Source of the DNA: Knoellia locipacati
GTDB lineage: Bacteria > Actinomycetota > Actinomycetes > Actinomycetales > Dermatophilaceae
DNA length: 64,000 nucleotides
Direction of reading: 5' to 3'
Assembly (NCBI RefSeq): GCF_007992835.1
Contig: NZ_BKBA01000002.1
Location: forward strand, 124,001 to 188,000
Under the pieces are notes generated by a model that made no database searches, was not told the DNA's origin, and saw only the letters and a list, made by a program, of their open reading frames with translations. This document shows, in pieces, positions 1-8,475 of the stretch (position 1 is its first letter; each line of letters begins with the position of its first letter). Made by a program: the position numbers and the translations under genes.

Positions 1-677
1 ATGGCAGCGCGGGCGGCGTCGGCGTCCCCCGCGAGGATGGCGGCGACGACGGCGTCGTGCTGCTCGCACGAGTGGGTGATGTTGCGGGGAAGGACGGGGA
101 TCGCGGCGAGCATCTCGCCGAGCGCGGCCTGGGCCCGCGTCACCGACTCGATGACCATCGGCGAGGCCGACAGGGTCGCGACGGCGAGGTGGAACCTGCT
201 GTCGGCGATCCGGTGGGCGCCGGTGTCGTCGGCCTCCCACACGGCCGCGGCCGAAGCGACGAGCCAGGCCCGCTGGTCCCCGGCGAGCTCCTGGCGCGCC
301 GCGAGCCACGCGGCTCCCGGCTCGACGATCCGGCGGAAGTCGAGCGCGTCGGCCAGCGCCGCACCACGCCTCACCGGCGCTGTCCCCGAGCCCGGCTCGG
401 GCGTGACGTAGGTGACGACCGTGCCGCCGCCACGACCGCGACGGGTCGTCACGAGACCGCTCTCGCGCAGCGCGGCGATGGCGTCGCGCAGCGTGTTGCG
501 GGCGACCCCGAGGCGCTCGGAGAGCTCACGCTCGGGCGGCAGCTGCTCCCCGTCGACGAACACCCCGAGCCGGATGGCCGTGGCGAGCTGCTCGACCGTC
601 GTCTCGAAGACGTTCGCCGTCGCCGGACGCAGGACGGCCTCCGGGAGGCGTCCCGCGCCCAGGGGCGCCTGCGTCAC
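1..677 (-). CDS. GntR/FadR-family transcriptional regulator (FCD type), 3' end cut by window edge
   Basis: Reading the minus strand from a GTG at 677 gives an open frame that runs off the left edge. AGGAGG lies five bases upstream of that GTG and decides the start. The first 80 residues form a winged helix-turn-helix of the GntR family, with the hallmark PPERELSERLGVARNTLRDA. The rest is a helical FCD ligand-binding domain with metal-site-like residues (DSRFHLAVA, then EQHDAVVAA). It lies 22 bp downstream of the permease at 700-2241 on the same strand, so it is probably cotranscribed with it and controls it. The effector is unknown; FCD regulators usually sense small organic acids or amino acids. 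Confidence 0.88.
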   Translation of the reverse strand, partial: MTQAPLGAGRLPEAVLRPATANVFETTVEQLATAIRLGVFVDGEQLPPERELSERLGVARNTLRDAIAALRESGLVTTRRGRGGGTVVTYVTPEPGSGTAPVRRGAALADALDFRRIVEPGAAWLAARQELAGDQRAWLVASAAAVWEADDTGAHRIADSRFHLAVATLSASPMVIESVTRAQAALGEMLAAIPVLPRNITHSCEQHDAVVAAILAGDADAARAA

Positions 678-699
678 GAAGGCCTCCTCACGGCACACC

Positions 700-2241
700 T
701 CACCGGAAGATCTCCGCGGGCGGGATGGTGTCGTGACCCGCGGGGACGTCGACCATGAAGTGCTTCCGGCCCGCGAGGAACCACGACACCGTCGCGAAGC
801 CGATGACGATGAGCACCGCGATCGGCGCGTAGTTGAAGGTGTCGACCGTGATCGGCGAGGCCGGAGGCAGCATGAAGAGCACGACGATGAAGGCCACCCA
901 CACCACCGCGATCCAGCCGATGGGGGCGCTCCACCTCCCGAGGTTCCACCGCCCCGGCCGGAAGTCGGGGTTCGTCCGGCGCAGGAAGACCGGCGTGACG
1001 TAGGCGATGTAGAGCCCGATGACGGCGATCGACGTCACGGCGAGATAGGCCGTGGTGGAGACGAGGGCCGGGCTGGCCAGGACGATCGAAGCCACGGTGA
1101 CGAGCCAGATCGAGTTGGTCGGGGTGCCGGTGCGCGGGTTGACCTTGGACCACAGTCGCGAGCCCGGCAGGGCGTTGTCACGGGAGAAGGCGAAGGACAT
1201 GCGCGAGGACGAGGTCACGCACGCCATGCCGCAGAAGAACTGGGCGACGGCGGCGATGAAGAGCATGAACAGGCCCAGGGTCTCGCCGGTGGCGTCGATG
1301 AAGATCTGTGCCGGCGGCAGACCGATGTCGGACTCCCTCGCCGCGGTCCAGCCGTCCTCGCCCTGGACCGCGAAGGTCACCGCCAGGAGGAGGATCCACC
1401 CGGCGACGAGCGAGACGACGACCGAGTTCACGATCCCGCGAGGCGCGGCGACGGAGGCGTTCTTGGTCTCCTCCGCGACGTGGGCGGAGGCGTCGAACCC
1501 GGTGAAGGTGTACTGCGCCATGAGCAGCCCGATGAGGAAGACGTAGATCCCGCTCTGCCAGCCGGTCTCGTTCTTGAACTCGGTGAAGACCCACTGCGCG
1601 CTCTGGTGCTGGTCGGGCACGAAGGCCAGCAGGAGGACGATGATCGCCGCGCCGGCGAGGTGCCACCAGGCCGAGACGCTCGAGAGCAGCCGTACGAGGT
1701 TGACGCCGAAGGCGTTGAGCAGCCCGTGCAGCAGGAGGATGACGACGAAGGCGATGAACGTCGTCGTCGCGCTCACCTCGAACCCGAACACCAGGCTGAG
1801 GAAGGCCATCCAGGTCACCGCTGCGCCGTAGTCGACCGCGGTCGTCACGGCGACCTCGCCGAGGAAGTTGAACCACCCGACGTACCAGGCCCAGACCCGC
1901 TTGTTCGTCCGGGCGAGACGACCGGCCCAGAAGTAGAGCCCGCCGGCGGTCGGGTACACCGAGCAGATCTCCCCCATCGCGAGAGCGACGCAGACGACGA
2001 ACACGCCGACGAGCGGCCAGCCGACGGAGATCGCCATCGGCCCGCCGGCGTTCATCGCGATGAGATAGCTCGTGATGCAGCCGGCGAGGATCGAGATGAT
2101 CGAGAAGCTCACGGCGAAGTTGCTGAACCCGCTCATGGAGCGGGTGAGCTCCTGCTTGTAGCCGAGCTCGGCGAGCATCGCCTCGTCGTCGTGGTGGTCA
2201 CCGTGTGGCCCCTGCGTGGTGCTGCCCGACTGAGACGCCAT
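700..2241 (-). CDS. APC-superfamily amino acid permease
   Basis: About 513 residues with roughly twelve hydrophobic segments. The N-terminus has the motif ELGYKQELTRSMSGFSNFAV followed by an IISILAGCITSY segment, typical of the APC branch that includes GABA and choline-type permeases. It should be an inner-membrane proton-coupled symporter for an amino acid or amine; the substrate cannot be read from sequence. Upstream TTG (2256) and ATG (2253) codons are in frame, but only the ATG at 2241 has a ribosome site (GGAG, six bases away). A GntR/FCD regulator follows 22 bp downstream. Candidate operators lie just upstream at 2255-2343. Confidence 0.9.
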   Translation of the reverse strand: MASQSGSTTQGPHGDHHDDEAMLAELGYKQELTRSMSGFSNFAVSFSIISILAGCITSYLIAMNAGGPMAISVGWPLVGVFVVCVALAMGEICSVYPTAGGLYFWAGRLARTNKRVWAWYVGWFNFLGEVAVTTAVDYGAAVTWMAFLSLVFGFEVSATTTFIAFVVILLLHGLLNAFGVNLVRLLSSVSAWWHLAGAAIIVLLLAFVPDQHQSAQWVFTEFKNETGWQSGIYVFLIGLLMAQYTFTGFDASAHVAEETKNASVAAPRGIVNSVVVSLVAGWILLLAVTFAVQGEDGWTAARESDIGLPPAQIFIDATGETLGLFMLFIAAVAQFFCGMACVTSSSRMSFAFSRDNALPGSRLWSKVNPRTGTPTNSIWLVTVASIVLASPALVSTTAYLAVTSIAVIGLYIAYVTPVFLRRTNPDFRPGRWNLGRWSAPIGWIAVVWVAFIVVLFMLPPASPITVDTFNYAPIAVLIVIGFATVSWFLAGRKHFMVDVPAGHDTIPPAEIFR

Positions 2242-2254
2242 CGCACTCTCCATC

Positions 2255-2343
2255 AAAGGTCTGTTCCAGGACCCTTTGTCCCCGGAACGTCAGTGACGGA
2301 CAGGAAACACCCACACGGCATACGCCGTCAATGGTCTGTCCAT
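2255..2343 (-). promoter_or_regulatory. Candidate GntR operator pair upstream of the permease
   Basis: Two related dyads sit in the 133 bp between ilvE and the permease. The first (2255-2277) has AAAGG and CCTTT ends around GGTCTGTTCCAGGACC. The second (2331-2343) is ATGGTCTGTCCAT, with arms ATGG and CCAT around a 5-nt centre. Both contain GGTCTGT, and the TGG-N5-CCA layout resembles FadR-type operators. Assignment to the regulator at 1-677 is inference. A copy of the CGGCATAC octamer (2316-2323) lies between them, inside a five-pair stem ACGGC/GCCGT. Confidence 0.4.
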
Positions 2344-2374
2344 GAACCTTTTCCGACGAGCGTATGCAGTCCGC

Positions 2375-3472
2375 TCAGGCGAGGCGGGTCAGCCAGCCGC
2401 GCGAGTCCTCGGCGCGGCCGTACTGGATGTCGAGCAGGCGCGAGCGGATCGCGCGCGTCACCTCGCCACCCTCGGGTCCGCCGACGGCCGGTGCGGAGCC
2501 GCCCTCCCAGCGCAGCTCGCCGACCGGCGTGATGACCGCCGCGGTGCCGCAGGCGAAGATCTCGACGATGTCGCCCGAGGCGACGCCGTCCTTCCACTCC
2601 TGGATGGGCACCTTGCGCTCGACCGGCGTGAGGTCGAGGTCCTTGGCGAGCTCGAGGATCGAGCTGCGGGTGATGCCCTCGAGGATCGAGCCGGACAGCT
2701 CGGGCGTGACGAGCTCGCCGTCCTTGGTGAGGAAGAAGAGGTTCATCCCACCGAGCTCCTCGATGAGCTCGTGGGTGCCCGAGTCGAGGAAGACCGCCTG
2801 GTCGCAGCCGTTCTCGATGCCCTCGAGCTGGCCGGCGAGCGAGGACGCGTAGTTGCCACCGCACTTCGCGGCGCCCGTGCCACCGGCGCCGGCGCGTGCG
2901 TAGTCCTGCGAGATCCACAGCTTGACCGGCTTGAGGCCGCCCGCGAAGTAGGGACCGGCCGGGGAGGCGATGACCGAGTAGGTCACCTCGTTGGCAGGGC
3001 GCACCCCGAGGAAGGACTCGGAGGCGTACATGAACGGGCGCAGGTAGAGGCTGGCCTCGCTGCCGTCGGCCGGCGGGACCCAGGCCTCGTCGACGGCGAG
3101 GAGCGCCTTGAGCGAGCCGATGAAGTCGGCCTCGGAGAGCTCGGGCAGGGCGAGGCGACGGGCGCTTCGCGCCATCCGGGCGGCGTTGGCCTCGGGCCGG
3201 AAGGTCCACACGGACCCGTCCTCGTGGCGGTAGGCCTTCATGCCCTCGAAGATCTCCTGGGCGTAGTGCAGCACCGCCGCGCTCGGCATGAGCTGGATGG
3301 GGCCGTAGGGCACGACGCGACCGTCGTGCCAGCCGCCGTCCTTGGTCCACGTGGCCGACACCATGTGGTCGGTGAAGTGGACCCCGAAGCCGGGGTTCGC
3401 GTGGATCTCGGCGCGACGCGCGTCGCTCGCCGGGTCCTCACGTCGCAGAGTCGTGAACGAGAGGTCGGTCAT
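2375..3472 (-). CDS. ilvE: Branched-chain amino acid aminotransferase
   Basis: A 365-residue fold-type IV PLP enzyme that transfers the amino group between glutamate and the 2-oxo acids of Leu, Ile and Val, the last step of their synthesis. The Schiff-base lysine is K203 in GGTGAAKCGGNYA, followed by the family signature ELGGMNLFF. Length matches actinobacterial IlvE. The ATG at 3472 gives the expected N-terminus. It lies downstream of leuB on the same strand with an 82-bp spacer, and may share its transcript. The ilvBNC and ilvD genes are within 12 kb. Confidence 0.97.
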   Translation of the reverse strand: MTDLSFTTLRREDPASDARRAEIHANPGFGVHFTDHMVSATWTKDGGWHDGRVVPYGPIQLMPSAAVLHYAQEIFEGMKAYRHEDGSVWTFRPEANAARMARSARRLALPELSEADFIGSLKALLAVDEAWVPPADGSEASLYLRPFMYASESFLGVRPANEVTYSVIASPAGPYFAGGLKPVKLWISQDYARAGAGGTGAAKCGGNYASSLAGQLEGIENGCDQAVFLDSGTHELIEELGGMNLFFLTKDGELVTPELSGSILEGITRSSILELAKDLDLTPVERKVPIQEWKDGVASGDIVEIFACGTAAVITPVGELRWEGGSAPAVGGPEGGEVTRAIRSRLLDIQYGRAEDSRGWLTRLA

Positions 3473-3554
3473 CTCAGGCGGGTCCTTCCACGCGGTGGGG
3501 CTTCAGCGGGGCTTCGGCGGGGCACCAGCAGGGCTTCGGTGCGCCGCCCCGAGC

Positions 3555-4634
3555 CTATGACAGGCGGTCGGCGACGGCGTCACCGATGGCGCTCGTCGAC
3601 CGCACGGCACTGCCCCGCTCGAGGAGGTCCGCGGCGACGGCCGCCTCGACCCGGGCGGCCTCGTCGGTGCGGCCGAGGTGCTCGAGCAGCATCGCGACCG
3701 AGAGGATCGTCGCCGTGGGGTCGGCCTTGCCCTGCCCGGCGATGTCCGGGGCGGAGCCGTGGACCGGCTCGAACATGCTCGGCGCCTCGCCGGTGGGGTT
3801 GATGTTGCCGCTCGCGGCGAGGCCGATGCCACCGGCGATGGCCGCGGCGATGTCGGTGATGATGTCGCCGAAGAGGTTGTCGGTGACGATGACGTCGAAG
3901 CGCCCGGGGTCGGTCGCGAGGAAGATCGTCGCGGCGTCGACGTGCTGGTAGGCCGTCTCGACGTCGGGGAACTCCGCGCCGACCTCCTCGACCGTGCGCC
4001 GCCACAGGTGACCGGCGTGAGTGAGGACGTTGTGCTTGTGGACGAGCGTGAGGTGCCTGCGGGGACGGGCCTGGGCGCGGGCGAAGGCGTCGCGCACGAC
4101 CCGCTCGACGCCGAAGCGGGTGTTGACGCTCACCTCGGTCGCGATCTCGTGGGCCGTGCCGGTGCGGACCGAGCCGCCGTTGCCGACATAGGGGCCCTCG
4201 GTGCCCTCGCGGACGACGACGAAGTCGATGCCGTCCGGAGCCACGCGCTCGACGGCGAGGGGGCTCTCGACGCCCGGGAGGAGCTTGGCCGGGCGCAGGT
4301 TGACGTAGTGGTCGAGCGCGAAGCGCAGCGGCAGCAGGATGCCGCGCTCGAGGACGCCGCTCGGGACGCTCGGGTCGCCGATCGCGCCGAGCAGGATGAC
4401 GTCGTGGCCGCGCAGCTCCTCGAGCACGCTGTCGGGCAGCGTCTCGCCGGTGGCGTTCCAGCGCTGCGCGCCGAGGTCGTATGCCGTCGAGCTCACCTTG
4501 GTGCCGCTGCCGGCGGTCACGGCCTCGAGGACCTTGAGGCCCTCGGCCACGACCTCGGGCCCGATGCCGTCACCGGGCAGGACCGCCAGGTTGATGTCGG
4601 TCCGGCCGGGCTCCACTGCGCTGCTGTCGGTCAT
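3555..4634 (-). CDS. leuB: 3-isopropylmalate dehydrogenase
   Basis: A 359-residue beta-decarboxylating dehydrogenase. It oxidises 3-isopropylmalate with NAD to 2-oxoisocaproate in leucine synthesis. It starts with the fold signature [20 protein letters not shown]. It carries the substrate-binding arginines in the LRPAKLL region and the metal-binding stretch [12 protein letters not shown], with [14 protein letters not shown] near the C-terminus. AAGGTGG precedes the ATG. The paralogue at 32970-34031 is more divergent and sits in a catabolic operon, so this copy beside ilvE is taken as the biosynthetic LeuB. The upstream small ORF is separated from it by a hairpin at 4697-4727. Confidence 0.96.
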   Translation of the reverse strand: MTDSSAVEPGRTDINLAVLPGDGIGPEVVAEGLKVLEAVTAGSGTKVSSTAYDLGAQRWNATGETLPDSVLEELRGHDVILLGAIGDPSVPSGVLERGILLPLRFALDHYVNLRPAKLLPGVESPLAVERVAPDGIDFVVVREGTEGPYVGNGGSVRTGTAHEIATEVSVNTRFGVERVVRDAFARAQARPRRHLTLVHKHNVLTHAGHLWRRTVEEVGAEFPDVETAYQHVDAATIFLATDPGRFDVIVTDNLFGDIITDIAAAIAGGIGLAASGNINPTGEAPSMFEPVHGSAPDIAGQGKADPTATILSVAMLLEHLGRTDEAARVEAAVAADLLERGSAVRSTSAIGDAVADRLS

Positions 4635-4696
4635 GTCGCCACCTTAGGAAGTCATCTCGCGATTCGGGACCGCATGCTCACCATGCGGTCATGGCG

Positions 4697-4727
4697 AAGG
4701 GCCCCCGACCGATGGTCAAGGGCCCTT
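4697..4727 (-). terminator. Hairpin, probable terminator upstream of leuB
   Basis: AAGGGCCC (4697-4704) pairs with GGGCCCTT (4720-4727). An inner GACC/GGTC stem extends it, leaving a three-base loop. There is no T-tract. It lies between the small ORF at 4748-4828 and leuB, so it probably ends the transcript that enters from the right. Confidence 0.55.
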
Positions 4728-4747
4728 CCGCGCACTGACGTCGCTGC

Positions 4748-4828
4748 TCAGGCGTCCGTGTGGTCTTGGTCGCGCAGGTCCAACGACTCCTGGAGGGCCT
4801 GCTGCGCCTGCTTCGCTTCTTCGCTCAT
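4748..4828 (-). CDS. Small ORF, 26-residue acidic hydrophilic peptide of unknown function
   Basis: An ATG at 4828 opens a 26-residue frame, MSEEAKQAQQALQESLDLRD plus QDHTDA, ending at TGA 4748. The peptide is acidic, rich in Glu, Gln and Ala, and would form an amphipathic helix. GGACGAG lies upstream with long spacing. The ORF has a terminator-like hairpin on its downstream side and about 250 bp of otherwise empty sequence upstream. It is not a leucine-rich leader: its three leucines are scattered, so I do not call it a leuB attenuation peptide. I do not recognise the family. Translation is plausible but unproven. Confidence 0.4.
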   Translation of the reverse strand: MSEEAKQAQQALQESLDLRDQDHTDA

Positions 4829-5075
4829 GGGGAATCTCGTCCTTCGTGTTCTCGACTGGTGGGAGTTCGGTCGGCTCGAGCCCGTGGTGTGGGCGAACCG
4901 GTCAGCGGCGTCGCGGGGTCTCCGCGGCGAGGGTGCTGACTACCGGACCCCGCCGCGGCTGGCGATGAGGAGTACCTGCCGCTGCATGCTGTCGAGGTTA
5001 TGAGGACGTCCAACTATCCGGAAGGGCGTGACCACGCACTGAGACGCCGTCTCAGCGGGACGCTCCCGGACGCAC

Positions 5076-5112
5076 GGATGCCGTGCCCCACCGAGGTGGG
5101 AGCACGGCATCC
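5076..5112 (-). terminator. Strong hairpin terminator downstream of the HU gene
   Basis: GGATGCCGTGC (5076-5086) pairs perfectly with GCACGGCATCC (5102-5112). An inner CCCACC/GGTGGG stem is separated by one bulged A. This is effectively a 17-bp stem, 21 bp past the stop codon of the HU gene. The 240 bp further left (4829-5075) hold no gene that I can support. Confidence 0.75.
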
Positions 5113-5133
5113 GACGAGGTGGGAGACCTCAGC

Positions 5134-5409
5134 TCACTTGGCCAGCTTGCGCTTGAGCTCGGCGGCCGGCTTGAACGCGGCAGCGGTGCTCGCAGCGATC
5201 TCGAGCGCCTCACCGGTCTGCGGGTTGCGGCCGGTACGAGCCGCGCGCTCGCGCGTCTCGAAGATGCCGAAGCCCGGGAGCGACACCTTGTCGCCGGCGA
5301 CGAGCGCCTCGGTGATGGCATCGAGGACGGCGCCGATGGCGCGGTCCGCGTCGGCTCCGCTGAGCTCGGTGCTCTCGGCAACCTTGGTCTTGAGGTCCTG
5401 ACGGTTCAC
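5134..5409 (-). CDS. hup: HU-family nucleoid DNA-binding protein
   Basis: A 91-residue bacterial histone-like protein that binds and bends DNA as a dimer. The frame could extend upstream, but the GTG at 5409 with GGAGGG just before it gives the standard N-terminus MNRQDLKTKVAEST. The conserved turn GDKVSLPGFGIFETRERAAR and the beta-arm signature GRNPQTGEALEI (about residues 60-71) are present. It ends at LKRKLAK and lacks the long lysine/alanine tail of mycobacterial HupB. It appears monocistronic, with a strong terminator downstream and serA ending about 160 bp upstream. Confidence 0.96.
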   Translation of the reverse strand: MNRQDLKTKVAESTELSGADADRAIGAVLDAITEALVAGDKVSLPGFGIFETRERAARTGRNPQTGEALEIAASTAAAFKPAAELKRKLAK

Positions 5410-5487
5410 AAACCCTCCTGAGTCTTGGTGGTGATGACGGCCAACCCTAAGCACAGTGGGCCGCGAACCGCGCAACCGACCCGCAGA

Positions 5488-5535
5488 CACGTATGCCGTG
5501 CACCCAGCTCGGGAGGTGAGCGCACGGCATACGTG
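5488..5535 (-). terminator. Terminator hairpin of serA built from an inverted GTATGCCG pair
   Basis: CACGTATGCCGTGC (5488-5501) and GCACGGCATACGTG (5522-5535) form perfect 14-bp arms around a 20-nt loop, 33 bp past the serA stop. Each arm contains one copy of the octamer that is scattered through the window. Confidence 0.75.
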
Positions 5536-5568
5536 ATGTGGGTCAGAGGCGCTGCGGCACAGCGGAAC

Positions 5569-7155
5569 TCAGTCGACCAGGTCCACCGTCTGGACCTCTG
5601 CCTCGACCTCCGAGGCGATGGCGTTGACGACGTCCGCCGGGATCTTGTTGTCGACGGTGAGGACGACCAGGGCCGTGCCGGCGGCGTCGTCGCGGTCGAC
5701 CTGCATGCCGCCGATGTTGACGTTGGCCTCGCCCAGGAGACGGCCGATGACACCGACGACACCCGGGCGGTCCTTGTAGGAGAAGAACGCCATGTGGTCG
5801 CTGATCGGCACCTCGAGGTCGAAGCCGTTGATGCCGATGAGCTTCTGGACCAGCTTGGGTCCGGTGAGCGTGCCGGCCACCGACACGGTGGTGCCGTCGG
5901 CGAGGGTGCCGCGCAGCGTCGTGACGTTGCGGAACTCGTCCGAGACGGGGTCGGTGAGCAGTCGCACCTCGCAGCCGCGCTCCTTGGCGAGCAGCGGTGC
6001 GTTGACGTAGGTCACCGGGTCCTCGGTGACGTCGGTGAAGACGCCCTTGAGCGCGGAGAGCTCCCAGACCGAGACGTCGTGCTCGGTGATCTCACCGCGG
6101 ACGTCGACGTCGAGCTGGACGGGGACCGAGCCAGCGACACCGGTGAAGATGCGGCCGAGCTTCTCGACGAGGTCGATGCCCGGGCGGACCTCCTCGGCGA
6201 CGGCGCCACCGGAGACGTTGACCGCGTCCGGGACGAGGTCGCCGTTGAGGGCGAGGCGCACGGACTTGGCGACGGCGACGCCGGCCTTCTCCTGGGCCTC
6301 CTCGGTCGAGGCGCCGAGGTGCGGCGTCACGACGACCGACTCGTGCTCGAAGAGCGGGCTCTCGGTGGTGGGCTCGGTGGCGAAGACGTCGATGCCGGCA
6401 CCGGCGACCCGACCGTCGCGCAGGGCCTCGGCGAGGGCCTCCTCGTCGACGATCCCGCCACGGGCGGCGTTGATGATGCGGACCGTCGGCTTGACCTTGG
6501 TGAAGGCGTCCTTGCCGAGCAGGCCCAGGGTCTCGGGCGACTTGGGCAGGTGCACGGTGATGAAGTCGGACTCGGCGAGCAGCTCGTCGAGGGTGACGAG
6601 GCGGGCGCCCAGCTGGCCGGCGCGCTGCGCCGAGACGTAGGGGTCGTAGGCGAGGATCTCCATGCCGAAGCCCTTGAGGCGCTCGGCGACGAGCTGGCCG
6701 ATCCGGCCGAAGCCGACGACACCGACCTTCTTGTCGAGGAGCTCGACACCGCCGTACTTGCTGCGCTTCCACGCGCCGCCCTTGAGCGCCTGGTTGGCCG
6801 GCGCGATGTTGCGGGCGGTCGACAGGAGCAGGCCCACGGCGAGCTCGGCGGCGCTGGTGATGTTGGACGTCGGGGCGTTGACGACCATGACACCGGCCTG
6901 GGTCGCGGCGGGGACGTCGACGTTGTCGAGGCCGACACCCGCGCGGGCGATGACCTTGAGGTTCTTGGCCGCCGCGATCGCCTCGGAGTCCATCTTCGTG
7001 GCGGAGCGGATGAGGACGGCATCGACGTCGGCGAGGGCGGGGAGGAGCTGGGAACGGTCGGATCCGTCGATCTGGCGGATCTCGAAGTCCGGCCCGAGGG
7101 CGTCGATGGTCGCAGGGCTGAGTTCCTCGGCGATCAGGACGATCGGCTTGCTCAC
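5569..7155 (-). CDS. serA: D-3-phosphoglycerate dehydrogenase (long form with ASB and ACT domains)
   Basis: A 528-residue enzyme that oxidises 3-phosphoglycerate to 3-phosphohydroxypyruvate, the first step of serine synthesis. The N-terminal half is the D-2-hydroxyacid dehydrogenase fold: Rossmann motif VGVVGFGRIGQLVAERLKGF, catalytic arginine in NAARGGIVDEEAL, and histidine in TPHLGAST. An intervening ASB domain and a C-terminal ACT domain (about residues 455-528, PGVVGVIGRLLGEANVNIGG) match the mycobacterial type, which serine inhibits. The frame is open further upstream, but AAGGA six bases before the GTG at 7155 fixes the start (VSKPIVLIAEEL). It appears to be a single-gene unit. Confidence 0.97.
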   Translation of the reverse strand: MSKPIVLIAEELSPATIDALGPDFEIRQIDGSDRSQLLPALADVDAVLIRSATKMDSEAIAAAKNLKVIARAGVGLDNVDVPAATQAGVMVVNAPTSNITSAAELAVGLLLSTARNIAPANQALKGGAWKRSKYGGVELLDKKVGVVGFGRIGQLVAERLKGFGMEILAYDPYVSAQRAGQLGARLVTLDELLAESDFITVHLPKSPETLGLLGKDAFTKVKPTVRIINAARGGIVDEEALAEALRDGRVAGAGIDVFATEPTTESPLFEHESVVVTPHLGASTEEAQEKAGVAVAKSVRLALNGDLVPDAVNVSGGAVAEEVRPGIDLVEKLGRIFTGVAGSVPVQLDVDVRGEITEHDVSVWELSALKGVFTDVTEDPVTYVNAPLLAKERGCEVRLLTDPVSDEFRNVTTLRGTLADGTTVSVAGTLTGPKLVQKLIGINGFDLEVPISDHMAFFSYKDRPGVVGVIGRLLGEANVNIGGMQVDRDDAAGTALVVLTVDNKIPADVVNAIASEVEAEVQTVDLVD

Positions 7156-7275
7156 GTGCAGTCCTTGGGGGTTCGGGGAAGGTGGTCCGCACGACGCTGT
7201 GCGCGAGGCCGAGTCTAGGGCCGCGTTCAGCATGTGGATGGTGATGCCCGGTATGTGACACGCCACAGAGGCGGG

Positions 7276-7614
7276 TCAGCCGCCGAAGAGGGTCTGCCAC
7301 ACGGCGACGCCGACGAGGGTCTGCACCCCGGCCCAGCACGCGGAGGCCAGCGACAGGACGGCCATGAAGCGGGGCAGCCGGATCCTCGCGGCGCCGTTGG
7401 CGACCTGCGTCGCCGCGGCCAGCCCGTAGACCGGGTAGGTGAACAGCACCGAGCGTGCGCCGAACCGCTGCACCCTCGCCTGCGCGGCGGCGACGCGTCC
7501 GTCCGGAGCGGCCCGGGTCGTCGCGACGAGCCCCACCGCGTAGTAGCCCAGCCCGCGCACCACCCCGAGGGCGAAGAGCCCGAGGTACAGCAGCGCCGAG
7601 GGCCAGCTCGCCAT
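7276..7614 (-). CDS. Small DedA/VTT-like membrane protein (paralogue of 8920-9396)
   Basis: 112 residues with three hydrophobic segments. The pattern RGLGYYAVG, then GARSVLFTYPVYGL, a small-residue helix and RLPRFMAVLSL resembles the membrane-embedded core of DedA/VTT proteins, which help move lipids or ions across the membrane. It aligns by eye over most of its length with the protein at 8920-9396 (for example GVQTLVGVAVW against GVQTLVNAAAG). The ATG at 7614 is chosen; a GTG at 7626 is possible. Both have weak ribosome sites. It is transcribed divergently from the SDR gene at 7693. Confidence 0.7.
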   Translation of the reverse strand: MASWPSALLYLGLFALGVVRGLGYYAVGLVATTRAAPDGRVAAAQARVQRFGARSVLFTYPVYGLAAATQVANGAARIRLPRFMAVLSLASACWAGVQTLVGVAVWQTLFGG

Positions 7615-7692
7615 GGTCGCGGTCACACCTGAGGATAGTCGCGCGCCGCGACGTGCTCGACGCCACCGACGTGCACTGCGAGACTTCCGCCC

Positions 7693-8475
7693 ATGCGCAT
7701 CGTCGTCACGGGAGGCCGCGGGGACCTCGGGGGTCGGGTCGTCCGCGAGCTGGGAGCACGTGGCCACGACGCGGTGCCCGCGAGCCGGCGCACCGGGGTG
7801 GACCTGTCCACGGGCGACGGGGTCGACGCGGTCCTCGACGGCGCCGACGCGGTGGTCCACGCGGCCTCGTCCCAGACCCGGCCCCAGAGCGTCGACGTCG
7901 CCGGTGCACGCCGCCTCGGCGAGTCCCTGCGACGGCTCGGCTCCTCCGCCCACGTCGTGTCGATCTCCATCGTCGGCTGCGACCTCGTGCCGTATGCGTA
8001 CTACCGCGCCAAGGTCGACTCCGAGCGCGCCCTCGAGGAGGCCGGCATCGCGGCCACCGTCGTGCGAGCCACGCAGTTCCACTCGCTCGCGGCGTTCTTC
8101 GGCACGGCCGGCCGGGTCGGCCCGCTGGCCTTCGCCATCGGCGACATGCGGGTGCAACCGGTCGACATCGACTGGGTGGCGCAGCGGCTCTGCGACCACG
8201 CCACCGGTCCCGCCCCGAGCGGGTTCCGGCGCGCGACCGACCTCGCCGGCCCCACGGCATACACCGCTGGAGAGATGGCAGCGCTCCTCGCGGCGCACGA
8301 CGGACGGCGCACCCCTCGCGTCGTGCGCGTCCCGCCGTTCCTGCCGGTGCTCAAGGGGTTCTCGCAGGGTGCGATTCTGCCGGGGCCCGACGCCAAGACG
8401 GGCGGGCGCGGCTTCGAGGAGTGGCTCACGACCCAGCCGACCCCGCTCCCCCGCCGCTTCCGGTCGCCGACATGA
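7693..8475 (+). CDS. NAD(P)-binding atypical short-chain dehydrogenase (NmrA/NAD-dependent epimerase-like)
   Basis: 260 residues. The N-terminus has the dinucleotide-binding loop of atypical SDRs, MRIVVTGGRGDLGGRVVREL. A VVHAASSQTRPQ segment and a PYAYYRAK stretch stand in for the YxxxK active site. The C-terminal half is short, as in NmrA-like sugar or quinone reductases. The substrate is unknown. The stop overlaps the ATG of the next gene by four bases, so the two are translationally coupled. A DedA-like gene lies on the opposite strand on each side of the pair. Confidence 0.85.
   Translation: MRIVVTGGRGDLGGRVVRELGARGHDAVPASRRTGVDLSTGDGVDAVLDGADAVVHAASSQTRPQSVDVAGARRLGESLRRLGSSAHVVSISIVGCDLVPYAYYRAKVDSERALEEAGIAATVVRATQFHSLAAFFGTAGRVGPLAFAIGDMRVQPVDIDWVAQRLCDHATGPAPSGFRRATDLAGPTAYTAGEMAALLAAHDGRRTPRVVRVPPFLPVLKGFSQGAILPGPDAKTGGRGFEEWLTTQPTPLPRRFRSPT

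Noticed and set aside
412-2532. Long plus-strand open frame of about 706 codons
   Set aside because: It lies opposite the permease and regulator, is dominated by Arg/Glu/Asp/His of shadow composition, has no domain signature and no plausible start signal. Similar frames opposite serA, ilvB, ilvD, gatAB and the aconitase-family gene were dropped for the same reason.
4748-4828. Small ORF as a leuB attenuation leader peptide
   Set aside because: It lacks a run of leucine codons. The hairpin after it lacks a T-tract and looks like an ordinary terminator, unlike the ilvBNC leader.
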